Of a stretch of 64,000 bases of DNA, positions 25,746-34,543 are shown piece by piece (position 1 is the stretch's first letter; every line of letters begins with the position of its first letter). A program made the position numbers and the translations under genes. Source of the DNA: Brevundimonas mediterranea. GTDB taxonomy: Bacteria > Pseudomonadota > Alphaproteobacteria > Caulobacterales > Caulobacteraceae. The stretch spans positions 62,001 through 126,000 of the forward strand of contig NZ_JACIDA010000003.1 of NCBI RefSeq assembly GCF_014196125.1, in the 5' to 3' direction. Below the pieces are notes generated by a model. It ran no database searches. It was not told the origin of the DNA and saw only the letters and a program-made list of their open reading frames with translations.

Positions 25746-27710
25746 ATGAACAAGCTGGCGATCCGGCCTGTCGAACAGGCTGATTTCGAGACGACGAACC
25801 AGGCGGCTCAAGGGCCGTCGTGGTCCTGGCTGCCTGACGAGGCGCCGCTGGCCATGCCGGTTCAATCCTTGGCCGCGCCTGACGCCGTCGCCGATACGAC
25901 CCCGGCCACCGCCCCGCGCACGGTCGCCCTGCGTCGCCTGATGCTGCTGGCCGGCACCGTAGCCCTGACGGGCCTGTCCGCCATCACCCCCTTCTACCTG
26001 TACGCCCGCAAGGGCTGGGACCCGACCGAGATGCTGGCCTTCGGCATCTTCATGCTGCTGATCACCGCCATCTCCTGCTGGTTCGTCAGCGGCCTGATGG
26101 GCCTGGCCGTCATGCTGCGCGGCAAGGATCAGGCCGATCTGGCCTTCGCCCCCCATCCGGCCCTGCCGCGCACGCGCACAGCCCTGCTGATGCCGCTGTA
26201 CAATGAGGACGCCCGCGCCTCCTTCGCCCGTCTGGCGATGATCGACCAGTCGCTGACCCGCCTGGGCGCCGCCTCGGCCTTCGACATCTTCGTGCTGAGC
26301 GATTCGACCAAGGAAGAGGCTGCGGCCTCCGAACGCTCGGTCTTCCAGGCCTTCCGGCTGACGGCCGGCTGCAGATCCTTCTACCGCCGCCGTTCGGACA
26401 ACGCCGAGCGCAAGGCCGGCAACCTGGCCGAATGGGTCCGTCGTTTCGGCGGCGCCTATGAAAACATGATCGTCCTGGACGCCGACAGCACCATGGCCGG
26501 CGAGACCCTGCTGCGCATGGTCGACGCCATGGAGCGTAATCCCGGCATCGGCCTGATCCAGACCGCCCCGGTCATCATCAAGGCCCGCACCATCTTCGCC
26601 CGCGTATCCCAGTATTCGGTGCGCCTGTACGGCCGCGTCGCCGCTGCGGGCCTGGCCTACTGGACCGGTTCGGAATCCAGCTACTGGGGCCATAACGCCA
26701 TCATCCGCACGCGCGCCTTCGCGGCCTGCTGCGGCCTGCCCCACCTGAAGGGTCGCAAGCCCTTCGGCGGCCATATCATGAGCCACGACGTCGTTGAGGC
26801 CGCCCTGATGCGCCGCGCCGGCTGGGCCGTTCACGTCAGCGCCGCCCTGGACGGATCCTGGGAAGAGACGCCTCCGTCGATCACCGACTTCATCCGCCGC
26901 GACCACCGCTGGTTCCAGGGCAATCTGCAGCACCTGGGCCTGATCGGCGCCAAGGGCCTGTCGCCGATGAGCCGCCTGCAACTGGCCATGGGCTGCATGG
27001 CCTATCTGTCCTCGCCCCTGTGGCTGGCGTCGCTGATGGTCGGCCTGTTCATCCAGATGTTCTATCCGGTCGACTGGACCAGCTTCTTCTACATCCTGAA
27101 CCCCCAGTTCACCCCCTTCATGCTGGCCTCCTTCCTGTCGGGCGTCCTGCTGATCGGACCCAAGTTCATGGGCGCCGCCCTGGTCCTCAGCCGTCCGGCC
27201 GAGCTGCGGGCCTTCGGCGGGCGTCGCGCCATCGCCAAGGGCATGGCCGCCGAGATCGCCCTGTCGGCCATCCTGGCCCCCATCCTGATGGTCGCCAACA
27301 CCAAGGCCTTCATCCAGATCCTGTCGGGCCACGACACCGGCTGGACCACCCAACAGCGCGAGGCCGACGGCCTGGCCTGGTCCGACGCCTTCCGCGCCAT
27401 GCGCTGGCAGATGGTCGCCGGCGTCGGCTTCATCCTGCCCCTGTGCGTCCGCCCCGACCTGGCCACCTGGTTCGCCCCGATCGTTCTGCCGCTGCTGCTG
27501 GCCGCCCCGATCGCGGTCTGGACCTCGCGCGTCCGCTCGGGCGACAAGCTGGCGGCCAAGGGTTTCCTCGTCACCCCGGCCCAGGACGGCGTCAGCGTCA
27601 ACCCGGCCGTCCTGCACACGCCGCGCTCGCCCCTGCGGGCGGTCGCCGGCGGCGTCCTGGCCCCGGTCGCAGCCCCGGCCATGGTCCCCGCCCGCGCCCC
27701 CGAACTGTAG
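25746..27710 (+). CDS. opgH: Glucans biosynthesis glucosyltransferase H
   Basis: A 654-residue GT2 inner-membrane enzyme that makes the beta-1,2-glucan backbone of osmoregulated periplasmic glucans. It has N-terminal membrane spans at about 65-120, then the cytoplasmic GT2 domain with LMPLYNED, the metal-binding DADS and the QxxRW-like segment RDHRWFQGN near 385. C-terminal membrane spans follow. The family's long N-terminal tail is shorter than in E. coli. No opgG or opgD gene lies beside it here. The first ATG at 25746 is used. Confidence 0.9.
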   Translation: MNKLAIRPVEQADFETTNQAAQGPSWSWLPDEAPLAMPVQSLAAPDAVADTTPATAPRTVALRRLMLLAGTVALTGLSAITPFYLYARKGWDPTEMLAFGIFMLLITAISCWFVSGLMGLAVMLRGKDQADLAFAPHPALPRTRTALLMPLYNEDARASFARLAMIDQSLTRLGAASAFDIFVLSDSTKEEAAASERSVFQAFRLTAGCRSFYRRRSDNAERKAGNLAEWVRRFGGAYENMIVLDADSTMAGETLLRMVDAMERNPGIGLIQTAPVIIKARTIFARVSQYSVRLYGRVAAAGLAYWTGSESSYWGHNAIIRTRAFAACCGLPHLKGRKPFGGHIMSHDVVEAALMRRAGWAVHVSAALDGSWEETPPSITDFIRRDHRWFQGNLQHLGLIGAKGLSPMSRLQLAMGCMAYLSSPLWLASLMVGLFIQMFYPVDWTSFFYILNPQFTPFMLASFLSGVLLIGPKFMGAALVLSRPAELRAFGGRRAIAKGMAAEIALSAILAPILMVANTKAFIQILSGHDTGWTTQQREADGLAWSDAFRAMRWQMVAGVGFILPLCVRPDLATWFAPIVLPLLLAAPIAVWTSRVRSGDKLAAKGFLVTPAQDGVSVNPAVLHTPRSPLRAVAGGVLAPVAAPAMVPARAPEL

Positions 27711-27742
27711 GTCCCGGCTTTTAAGCCGGCGAAAACCGATGC

Positions 27743-27764
27743 ATGGCGGCCACAGCGCCGCCAT
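27743..27764 (+). terminator. Hairpin after opgH
   Basis: ATGGCGGC-CACAGC-GCCGCCAT is a perfect 8-bp stem 33 bp after the opgH stop, preceded by another stem CCGGCT-TTTA-AGCCGG (27715-27730). There is no T-run, so it may only stabilise the transcript end. Confidence 0.35.
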
Positions 27765-27841
27765 AACCGCTACGGTCAAGCTCGACGCGCCGGAACGCAG
27801 CCGCCATTTTCGATCCTCAGCTCTGCTGGGGACCCGATTCC

Positions 27842-28159
27842 ATGACCAAGAAGACCGGCGCCGATTCCAAACCCGACCTGCGGCTCGTCGGCGCCGAGGC
27901 CGCCGTCTATGATCTGATGCGCGCGCCCGAGACCACGGGCGAACGGGTCAAACGCCTCCAGCTCGAAGCCCACGCCCTGGCGCTGGAAGAGATCGAGCAG
28001 TTCGAGAAACTCCTGACCCAGGCCGCCGAAAAGGCCAAGGACATCGCCTCGGGCGGCGACGCCTATCCCGTTGGCGTGCGTGAAATCGCTGCACGCCTCG
28101 CCGCCGACCTGCCCCCCCGGGCCGAGACCATCCGCACCATCGTCGGCCGGGTCGGCTAA
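27842..28159 (+). CDS. Small conserved hypothetical protein
   Basis: A 105-residue soluble, helical protein (LEAHALALEEIEQFEKLLTQ; ARLAADLPPRAETIRTI) with no signal or membrane segment. It has ordinary Caulobacterales codon use and an ATG at 27842 about 132 bp after opgH. I recall similar short proteins in this order but cannot name a function. It precedes the SDR gene by 67 bp, with a strong hairpin between. Confidence 0.6.
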   Translation: MTKKTGADSKPDLRLVGAEAAVYDLMRAPETTGERVKRLQLEAHALALEEIEQFEKLLTQAAEKAKDIASGGDAYPVGVREIAARLAADLPPRAETIRTIVGRVG

Positions 28160-28190
28160 AGACGGGGAACGGCTCGCCGCCTGGATCGCT

Positions 28191-28219
28191 CTCCTGAAGA
28201 CCCCCCCAGTCTTCAGGAG
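28191..28219 (+). promoter_or_regulatory. RBS-sequestering hairpin of the SDR gene
   Basis: CTCCTGAAGAC (28191-28201) and GTCTTCAGGAG (28209-28219) are perfect 11-bp complements with a 7-nt loop. The Shine-Dalgarno AGGAG (28215-28219) of the downstream SDR (ATG at 28227) lies in the 3' arm, so folding would hide it. Opening the hairpin by heat, a ribosome, an RNA or a protein would switch translation on. There is no T-run, so a terminator reading is less likely. Confidence 0.55.
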
Positions 28220-28226
28220 ACCCGTC

Positions 28227-29213
28227 ATGGACGACCGCTTCAACGCCCACGCCGACGACATCGCCGACCAGGAGCGCGCCATCCAGCGCGACATCGACGC
28301 CAAGGACCAGCAGTCCGGCGGCGATGAATCCTCCGGCGCCGTCCAGGCCGGCGCCCGCCCCTATCCCGCGCCGCCCTTCCCCAAACAGCACCAGACCAAG
28401 CCCGGCGACGAAGCCGCCCTGGATCCTGCGCCGATGTACGACGCCCCCTTCTGGAAGGGCTCGGGCAAGCTTGAGGGTTTCGCGGCCCTGATCACCGGCG
28501 CCGATTCCGGCATCGGCCGTTCGGTCGCCGTCCTGTTCGCCCGCGAGGGCTGCGACGTCGTCATCTGCCATCTGGACGAGCAGGCCGACGCCGAGACCAC
28601 CAAGGCCGCCGTCGAAGCCGAAGGCCGCCGCGCCCTGGTGCTGAAGGGCGACGTCGCCGATCCGGCCTTCGCCGAGGCGGCGGTCAAGGCCACGCTGGAC
28701 GCCTTCGGCCGCCTGGACGTCCTGGTTCCCAACGCCGCCTTCCAGGAGCATGTAGGCGCCTTCGAGGACCTGACCTACGAGCATTTCGACCGGACGCTGA
28801 AGACCAACCTCTACGGCTATTTCAACATGACCAAGGCGGCGGTTCCGCACATGAAATCCGGCGGCGCCATCGTCATGACCGGCTCAGTCACCGGGCTGAT
28901 GGGCAGTCAGGCCCTGCTGGACTACTCCATGACCAAGGGCGGCATCCACGCCTACGCCCGCTCGCTCGGCACGCATCTGGCGCCGCGCGGCATCCGCGTG
29001 AACGTGGTCGCGCCCGGCCCGGTCTGGACCCCGCTGAACCCGGCGGACAAGGACGCCGAGGCCACGTCGCAGTTCGGCGCCCAGACCGTGATGAAACGCC
29101 CTGCCCAGCCCGAGGAAATCGCCCCCGCCTACGTCTTCCTGGCCTCGCCCCAGATGTCGAGCTTCATCACCGGCGAGATCCTGCCCATCATCGGCGGCTA
29201 TTCGGGCGGCTGA
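28227..29213 (+). CDS. Short-chain dehydrogenase/reductase (YghA/YhdF-type)
   Basis: A 328-residue NAD(P)-dependent SDR. The Rossmann glycine motif TGADSGIG lies near 96-103. The catalytic Ser in TGSVTGLMG and the Tyr-x3-Lys in YSMTK follow. The extra 80-residue N-terminus (ADQERAIQRDIDAKDQQSG, then the proline-rich YPAPPFPKQHQ) is typical of the YghA/YhdF subgroup linked to stress and sporulation-like conditions. ATG 28227 has AGGAG 7 nt upstream within a perfect hairpin (28191-28219). The substrate is unknown. Confidence 0.85.
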   Translation: MDDRFNAHADDIADQERAIQRDIDAKDQQSGGDESSGAVQAGARPYPAPPFPKQHQTKPGDEAALDPAPMYDAPFWKGSGKLEGFAALITGADSGIGRSVAVLFAREGCDVVICHLDEQADAETTKAAVEAEGRRALVLKGDVADPAFAEAAVKATLDAFGRLDVLVPNAAFQEHVGAFEDLTYEHFDRTLKTNLYGYFNMTKAAVPHMKSGGAIVMTGSVTGLMGSQALLDYSMTKGGIHAYARSLGTHLAPRGIRVNVVAPGPVWTPLNPADKDAEATSQFGAQTVMKRPAQPEEIAPAYVFLASPQMSSFITGEILPIIGGYSGG

Positions 29214-29231
29214 CCTGAGGCTGAATTGACG

Positions 29232-29260
29232 ACGCCGCCTTCCTGACAGGATGGCGGCGT
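29232..29260. terminator. Hairpin between convergent genes
   Basis: ACGCCGCC (29232-29239) pairs with GGCGGCGT (29253-29260), with an inner TCCT/AGGA stem. It lies between the rightward SDR stop (29213) and the leftward GNAT gene, so it could serve both. No clear U-tract follows on either side. Confidence 0.4.
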
Positions 29261-29278
29261 TCGCATCTGCTGGGAACC

Positions 29279-29563
29279 TTACGCCAGCACATCGTCGTAA
29301 TCGGGGTGCCGCTTGTGCCAGACCACGGCGTAGCTGCAGCGCGGAAACAGTTTCAGCCCCTTCTCGCGCGCATATTCAGCCATCGACTGCATGAAGCGGC
29401 CGGCCGCGCCCGAGCCGCGCAGGCTATGTTCGGCCTCAACATGCAGAATCATCCGCGCCCCGCCGCGCACAGCGTAGTCGGCCCAGACCCTACCGTGCCC
29501 TGCCTCGCTGTCGAACTCCTGCTCGAAGCGGTTCTCGTTTGTCGCGTCGGTGAACGGTCCCAT
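29279..29563 (-). CDS. YjdJ-type N-acetyltransferase (GNAT-like)
   Basis: A 94-residue protein of the small YjdJ-like GNAT family. It carries the acetyl-CoA loop VEAEHSLRGSGAAGRFMQSM and the end segment KLFPRCSYAVVWHKRHPDY with the conserved Cys and Tyr. The ATG at 29563 has GGGAG 6 nt upstream, which favours it over a TTG two codons earlier. The substrate is unknown. It is the first of a run of leftward genes. Confidence 0.75.
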   Translation of the reverse strand: MGPFTDATNENRFEQEFDSEAGHGRVWADYAVRGGARMILHVEAEHSLRGSGAAGRFMQSMAEYAREKGLKLFPRCSYAVVWHKRHPDYDDVLA

Positions 29564-29624
29564 ACTCAACTCCCTTTTGCCTTCAACAGCTTGGGCGGGC
29601 GGGATGTTCCATCGGTCGGGTGCG

Positions 29625-30008
29625 TCAGATCGGCTTGTCTTGCAGCAGATTGATCAAGCCCAGCACGCTCTTCACCGTAAACCAGACGCTGAGCAGGAAC
29701 AGAGCCAGGCCGCATAGCAGGCCGGTGATTATGCCTATGCCGATCGCAGCGAGAGGGATGCTGATGATAATTCCGATCCAGAGCGCGACCGTCCACCAGA
29801 TGACCGACCAGAAAAGCCGGATCTGACTGTCGATATGCTGGCGCGCGACGCCCACCGCTGTCCCGCGCGCCACATAGGAGACGACCAACCCGACCAGCAC
29901 CAGCACATTGGCGCTGGGGATCGACAGGATGAACAGGGCCCAGGCGATCAGGGCGGCGACCTTGCCTTCAGGCTCCTGGCCTGCAGTGAAGTTCGGCTCG
30001 GTCGTCAT
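29625..30008 (-). CDS. DUF4870-like membrane protein
   Basis: A 127-residue protein. A short hydrophilic N-terminus is followed by three membrane spans at about 18-46, 66-90 and 92-116 (segments such as LIAWALFILSIPSANVLV and IWWTVALWIGIIIS). The layout, including RQHIDSQIRLF between spans, fits DUF4870/Tic20-like proteins. The next gene upstream encodes a longer relative, so these look like a tandem pair. Role unknown. Confidence 0.65.
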   Translation of the reverse strand: MTTEPNFTAGQEPEGKVAALIAWALFILSIPSANVLVLVGLVVSYVARGTAVGVARQHIDSQIRLFWSVIWWTVALWIGIIISIPLAAIGIGIITGLLCGLALFLLSVWFTVKSVLGLINLLQDKPI

Positions 30009-30018
30009 GATCGTCCTT

Positions 30019-30720
30019 TCAGAACAGCCAGGTGCGAGGATTGTCGATCGGCCGCCCGGCCTTCAGCCGCATGACGCCGAAGACGCCGCGCGCCAGCACC
30101 CACAGGGCCAGCAGGAACAGGACGAAGACGCCGATATTGACGATCACCAGCAGGGCGCCCAGCACCACGGCCACGGCCGCGCTCCACAGGGTGCGCTGCT
30201 GATAGATGAAGTGGCTGGCGGCCACGGGCTCCTGCGGCCCGTCGCGGCCCGTCACCGCCAGCAGGGCCAGGACGGCCGCCACGCCCAGCGTCGGCACCGC
30301 CAACAGGATCAGCACATAGACGGCGTACAGGCTCATGGGCGCGGTCTGCGGCGCGTTGCGGCCCACGGGTTCGCGTCGGGGGGGCTGAGCGTCCTTGGCC
30401 GCTCGCTCGCGCCCGGCCGAAAGCCGGGGTTCGCGCGCAGCAGTGAAGGGCTCGGTGCGGTCGAAAGGTCCTGGTTCAGGCCGGGGCTCGGGGCGGGCCT
30501 CCGCAGCGGACACAGGCGACACCGGCGCAGGTTCCGGCGGGTCGAACAGATCCGGCTCACGCTCCAAAGGCTTGGACGGAGCGGGCGGAGGCGCGGGCGC
30601 GGGCTCTGGCGCTCGGGGACGACCCGCCAGCGACGCGGGCGAGACGAAGCCGACATGGGCGTCGTGATCGTGGTCGTCTTGCGCGGCCCCTGGGCCTGTC
30701 GGATCGCCGGGTTCGGCCAT
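30019..30720 (-). CDS. Proline-rich DUF4870-like membrane protein
   Basis: A 233-residue protein. Residues 1-125 are Pro/Ala/Glu-rich and probably disordered and cytoplasmic. Residues 128-225 are membrane-embedded, with the IYQQRTLW segment between spans matching the QHIDSQIRLFW stretch of the neighbouring 127-residue gene, so the two are probable paralogues. It lies 10 bp upstream of that gene, so they are likely co-transcribed. It is the first gene after ftsW in the leftward direction, separated from it by 120 bp. No function is known. Confidence 0.6.
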   Translation of the reverse strand: MAEPGDPTGPGAAQDDHDHDAHVGFVSPASLAGRPRAPEPAPAPPPAPSKPLEREPDLFDPPEPAPVSPVSAAEARPEPRPEPGPFDRTEPFTAAREPRLSAGRERAAKDAQPPRREPVGRNAPQTAPMSLYAVYVLILLAVPTLGVAAVLALLAVTGRDGPQEPVAASHFIYQQRTLWSAAVAVVLGALLVIVNIGVFVLFLLALWVLARGVFGVMRLKAGRPIDNPRTWLF

Positions 30721-30840
30721 GACTCTCGAACGCTTCTCTCACGCCGCAGCAGCGACTGGATTCGCGACCGACAATGGCCGTGCGCGAGCATGGACGCAAC
30801 CTGACCCTCGCCCTTTCGTCAATCGGATACGCGACCGGGT

Positions 30841-32019
30841 CTAAAGCAGCCGTCGCCCCGGCCGCGCCAGGCTGGCCCCCGGTTCATAGGCCCCCGGCCT
30901 GCGCCGCGTCAGTGCCAGGGCGAACCCCATGGTCAGGCCCATGGCCAGCATGGACGAGCCGCCGTAGCTGATGAAGGGCAGGGTCATGCCCTTGGTCGGG
31001 ATCAGGTTCAGATTCACCGCGACGTTGATACAGGCCTGAAGCCCGATCAGCATGAACAGGCCCGCCGCCGCCGTCTGTTCGAACGGGTCGGTCAGTTTCA
31101 TCGCCCGGCGCATCCCCCGCACGACGATGAAGGCGTACAGCCCGATCATGGTCAGGCTGAGCACCAGGCCGAACTCCTCGGCGCCGACCGAATAGATGAA
31201 GTCGGTGTGCAGGTCGGGGACGTGGCGTTTCATCACCCCTTCGCCGATGCCGCGTCCGACCAGGCCGCCGGCGCGAATGGCTTCCGAGGCCGCGTCGATC
31301 TGATGGGTGTCGGTCGTCTCGGGCGAGAAGAAGCGGCTCAGGCGGTCGCGCATGTGGCCGAACACGAAATACAGCGACACCAGCCCCGCCATCCCCGCGC
31401 TGGCCAGGACCGCCATCCATTTGAACGGCACCCCGGCCATGAAGAAGACGGCCATGAAGGTGGTGGTGATCAGAAGCGTTTGGCCGATGTCCGGCTGGAT
31501 CAGCAGCAGGCAGACGGTCAGTGCGTAGAAGCCAAACGCGATGGTCACGCCCGGCACCCCCTGCCCCTTCTGCGCCTCGGCGAACATCCAGGCGGCGAAG
31601 ACGATCAGGCCCGGCTTGGCGAACTCGGACGGTTGCAGGCTGAAGGGGCCGAAATTCACCCACCGCGCGGCCCCCTTCACCGTATCGCCGATGAACGGCA
31701 GGGCCATCATCACCACAATGGCGCCGAACAGGGCCAGGACGGCGATCCGCCGCACCCCGCGCGGCGACAGCAGCGAACTGGTCAGCATCAGGCCCAAGCC
31801 CGCGCCCGAGAAGACCATCATCCGCCAGGAATAGTGGAAGGGATCGGTGATCGATTCATCGGCCAGGATGGCGGCCGGGCTGGAGGCGAAACTCAGCGCC
31901 ACCCCCAGGCCCATCAGCGCCAGCGCCGCGCCCAGCAGGCCGCGATCCACGGTCCAGAACCACTGGGCCACATGGCTCTGGTCGTTGCGTGAGAAGGGGG
32001 GCGTGTAGGAGGCGCTCAT
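30841..32019 (-). CDS. ftsW: Septal peptidoglycan glycosyltransferase FtsW
   Basis: A 392-residue SEDS-family polytopic protein that polymerises septal peptidoglycan together with FtsI. Family motifs are visible: ARWVNFGPFSLQPSEFAKPG, LLIQPDIGQTLL, the large periplasmic loop with HVPDLHTDFIYSVGAEEFG, and the C-terminal PFISYGGSSML. The ATG at 32019 overlaps the murD stop by ATGA. The frame is open further, but that is the murD tail. It is the last gene of the division cluster here, because murG, murC and ftsQAZ do not follow. Confidence 0.96.
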   Translation of the reverse strand: MSASYTPPFSRNDQSHVAQWFWTVDRGLLGAALALMGLGVALSFASSPAAILADESITDPFHYSWRMMVFSGAGLGLMLTSSLLSPRGVRRIAVLALFGAIVVMMALPFIGDTVKGAARWVNFGPFSLQPSEFAKPGLIVFAAWMFAEAQKGQGVPGVTIAFGFYALTVCLLLIQPDIGQTLLITTTFMAVFFMAGVPFKWMAVLASAGMAGLVSLYFVFGHMRDRLSRFFSPETTDTHQIDAASEAIRAGGLVGRGIGEGVMKRHVPDLHTDFIYSVGAEEFGLVLSLTMIGLYAFIVVRGMRRAMKLTDPFEQTAAAGLFMLIGLQACINVAVNLNLIPTKGMTLPFISYGGSSMLAMGLTMGFALALTRRRPGAYEPGASLARPGRRLL

Positions 32020-33419
32020 CGGGCTGTCTCCGGACTGGCCCCGAGGTTCAGCACGGCGGCGCGGAACGCCTCGCCGCGCACCTCGAAATCGGGATACTGG
32101 TCGAAGCTGGCGCAAGCGGGCGACAGCAGCACGATCTGGTCGCCGCCGGCGGATGCGGCGTCTGCGGCGGCGGCGGCCACGGCGGCGTCCATGGTCTTTG
32201 AGATGACGTGGGGCGTGTCACCGAGGGTGGCGGCGAAGGCTTCGGCCGCCTCCCCGATGAGATAGGCCTTGGCCACGCGCGGGAAGAGGTCGGTCAGATC
32301 GTCGATGCCGCCCTCCTTGGGCTTGCCGCCCGCGATCCAGAAGACCTTGGGATAGGAGGCCAGGGCCTGACGCGCGGCGTCGGCGTTGGTGGCCTTGGAG
32401 TCGTTGATGAAACGAACGTGGCCGATATGGCCGACTGCCTCCATCCGATGGGCCAGGCCGGGGAAGGTCAGCAGGCCTTTGACCACCGTCTCCTCGGGAA
32501 TGCCCATGTCATTCACGGCGAGAAAGGCGAAGGCTGCGTTCTGGGCGTTATGCCGACCCGGCAAGGAACGAGCCTTCGACAGATCGACGATGGGGGCGGG
32601 ACGACCGCCCGCATTATAGGTCAGCCAATCGTCCATCAGATACATGCCGAGGTCGTCATCCATCGGCCGCTCCACCGAGACAGGATCGACAGCTCTCCCC
32701 TCCGCTTTCAGTTCCTGCCAGATGGCGAAGCCGTAGGGATCGTCAATCCCCACATAGGGCGCGGTCTTTCGCGACTGGAATATACGCCGCTTGGCTGCGA
32801 CATAGCCCTCCATCCCTCCGTGACGGTCCAGGTGATCGGGGCTGATGTTGGTCAGGATCGCCGCGTCGGGCGCGAAGCGGGTCGTCAGGTCCAGCTGATA
32901 GCTGGAGACCTCGATCACATAGACGGCGCCCGGTGTCGGCTCCGGCAGGGCCAGTACGCCGATGCCGATATTGCCGCCGACATGGACGGTCAGACCCGCC
33001 TGCTGCAGCACCCACCCGATCAGGGCCGTGGTCGTGGACTTGCCGTTGGTGCCGGTGATGGCGATCACCCAGGGACGCCGGCCTTCCGGCAGGGCGTCCA
33101 GCGCGCGGGCGAACAGTTCGATATCGCCGACAACCGGAACGCCGGCCTCGCGCGCCTTGTCCACGGTCCAGTGCGGTTTCGGATGGGTCAGGGGCGCGCC
33201 GGGCGACAGGACCAGGGCGGCGAAACCGGACCAGTCGGCGGTCGTCAGATCCTCGACCACGAAGCCCTCGGCCTGGGCCTGCATACGGCCCGAGACCCCG
33301 TCGTCCCACAGGATCGGCGTCGCGCCCCCGGCCTTCAGCGCGCGCGCCGCCGTGATCCCCGACCGTCCGAGGCCGAAGACCGCGACCCGCCTGCCCTCAT
33401 AGCCGGGAACGGGGATCAT
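32016..33419 (-). CDS. murD: UDP-N-acetylmuramoylalanine-D-glutamate ligase
   Basis: A 467-residue cytoplasmic Mur ligase that adds D-Glu to UDP-MurNAc-L-Ala with ATP. The N-terminal Rossmann segment VFGLGRSGITAARAL and the P-loop TGTNGKSTTTALIG are clear, and the central SPDHLDRHGGMEGYVAAK holds the family His. The start is 4 bp from the mraY stop and its end overlaps ftsW. Confidence 0.96.
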   Translation of the reverse strand: MIPVPGYEGRRVAVFGLGRSGITAARALKAGGATPILWDDGVSGRMQAQAEGFVVEDLTTADWSGFAALVLSPGAPLTHPKPHWTVDKAREAGVPVVGDIELFARALDALPEGRRPWVIAITGTNGKSTTTALIGWVLQQAGLTVHVGGNIGIGVLALPEPTPGAVYVIEVSSYQLDLTTRFAPDAAILTNISPDHLDRHGGMEGYVAAKRRIFQSRKTAPYVGIDDPYGFAIWQELKAEGRAVDPVSVERPMDDDLGMYLMDDWLTYNAGGRPAPIVDLSKARSLPGRHNAQNAAFAFLAVNDMGIPEETVVKGLLTFPGLAHRMEAVGHIGHVRFINDSKATNADAARQALASYPKVFWIAGGKPKEGGIDDLTDLFPRVAKAYLIGEAAEAFAATLGDTPHVISKTMDAAVAAAAADAASAGGDQIVLLSPACASFDQYPDFEVRGEAFRAAVLNLGASPETAR

Positions 33420-33423
33420 CGGA

Positions 33424-34533
33424 TCAACGCAGCTTCAGCGTGGACAGGCCAACCAGCGCCAGCGCCCCGGCGATGATCCAGAACCGGATGACCACGGTCG
33501 ATTCCGGCCAGCCCATCTTCTCGAAATGGTGGTGGATCGGGGCCATCAGGAAGATGCGCTTCTTGGTCAGCTTGTAATAGCCGACCTGGATCATGACCGA
33601 GGCGGCCTCCATCACGAACAGGCCGCCGACGATGCCCAGCACCAGCTCGTGCTTGGTCGTGACGGCGATGGCGCCCAGCGCCCCGCCCAGGGCCAGCGAA
33701 CCCGTGTCGCCCATGAAGATCTTGGCCGGGGGGGCGTTGTACCACAGGAAGCCCGCGCCCCCGCCGATCATGGCGGCGCAGAAGATGGCCAATTCGCCGG
33801 CGCCCGGAACATGGTGGACCTGCAGATACTGGGCGAAGACGAAGTTGCCGGCCAGGTAGGAGATCACGCCGAACGCCCCCGCCGCCATCATCACCGGCAC
33901 CGTCGCCAGCCCGTCCAGCCCGTCGGTCAGGTTCACGGCGTTGGAGAAGCCGACGATGGTGAAGGCCGCAAAGGCCACATAGAACCAGCCGATATTCAGC
34001 AGCACGGCCTTGAAGAAGGGGAAGGCGATCGAGGTCTCAAGCCCCGGCGAGGTCGGCGAGGCCGTCATCCACAGCACGGTCAGCACCCCGGCGATCACCG
34101 CCACCACCGTCTGGGCCAGCAGCTTCTGCTTCGAGGTCAGGCCGGCCGAGGTCTGTTTCGTCACCTTGGCGTAGTCGTCGATGAAGCCCAGCACCCCGAA
34201 GGCCGCCGTCACGCCCGAGACGATCCAGATATAGGGATTGGTCAGGTCGCCCCACAGGAAGACCGCCACACCGATGCCGGCCAGGATCATCAGCCCGCCC
34301 ATCGTGGGGGTGCCGACCTTGGACAGGTGCGACACCGGACCGTCTTCGCGGATCGGCTGGCCCTTGCCCTGTTTGGTGCGGATCCAGTTGATGAACCGGC
34401 TGCCCATGGCCACAGCCACAATGGCCGCCGTCGCAAGGGCCAGGGCCGTGCGGACCGTCTGATACTGGATCAGGTTCAGCAGCGGATACTGGTGCGCGAC
34501 GTCGGCGTAATAGAGATACAGAAGGTAGAACAT
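33424..34533 (-). CDS. mraY: Phospho-N-acetylmuramoyl-pentapeptide transferase
   Basis: A 369-residue, ten-span membrane enzyme that attaches phospho-MurNAc-pentapeptide to undecaprenyl phosphate (lipid I). Signatures are [18 protein letters not shown], the catalytic [10 protein letters not shown] and APIHHHFE near the end. The ATG at 34533 begins [11 protein letters not shown] as usual. The frame upstream to 34776 is the antisense of murF and is left out. The gap to murF is 10 bp. Confidence 0.97.
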   Translation of the reverse strand: MFYLLYLYYADVAHQYPLLNLIQYQTVRTALALATAAIVAVAMGSRFINWIRTKQGKGQPIREDGPVSHLSKVGTPTMGGLMILAGIGVAVFLWGDLTNPYIWIVSGVTAAFGVLGFIDDYAKVTKQTSAGLTSKQKLLAQTVVAVIAGVLTVLWMTASPTSPGLETSIAFPFFKAVLLNIGWFYVAFAAFTIVGFSNAVNLTDGLDGLATVPVMMAAGAFGVISYLAGNFVFAQYLQVHHVPGAGELAIFCAAMIGGGAGFLWYNAPPAKIFMGDTGSLALGGALGAIAVTTKHELVLGIVGGLFVMEAASVMIQVGYYKLTKKRIFLMAPIHHHFEKMGWPESTVVIRFWIIAGALALVGLSTLKLR

Positions 34534-34543
34534 GCGGGGGTCT

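Noticed and set aside
25659..27779. 706-codon minus-strand frame over opgH
   Set aside because: Gly/Gln/Asp/Ala-rich antisense of a well-recognised opgH; no motif or RBS.
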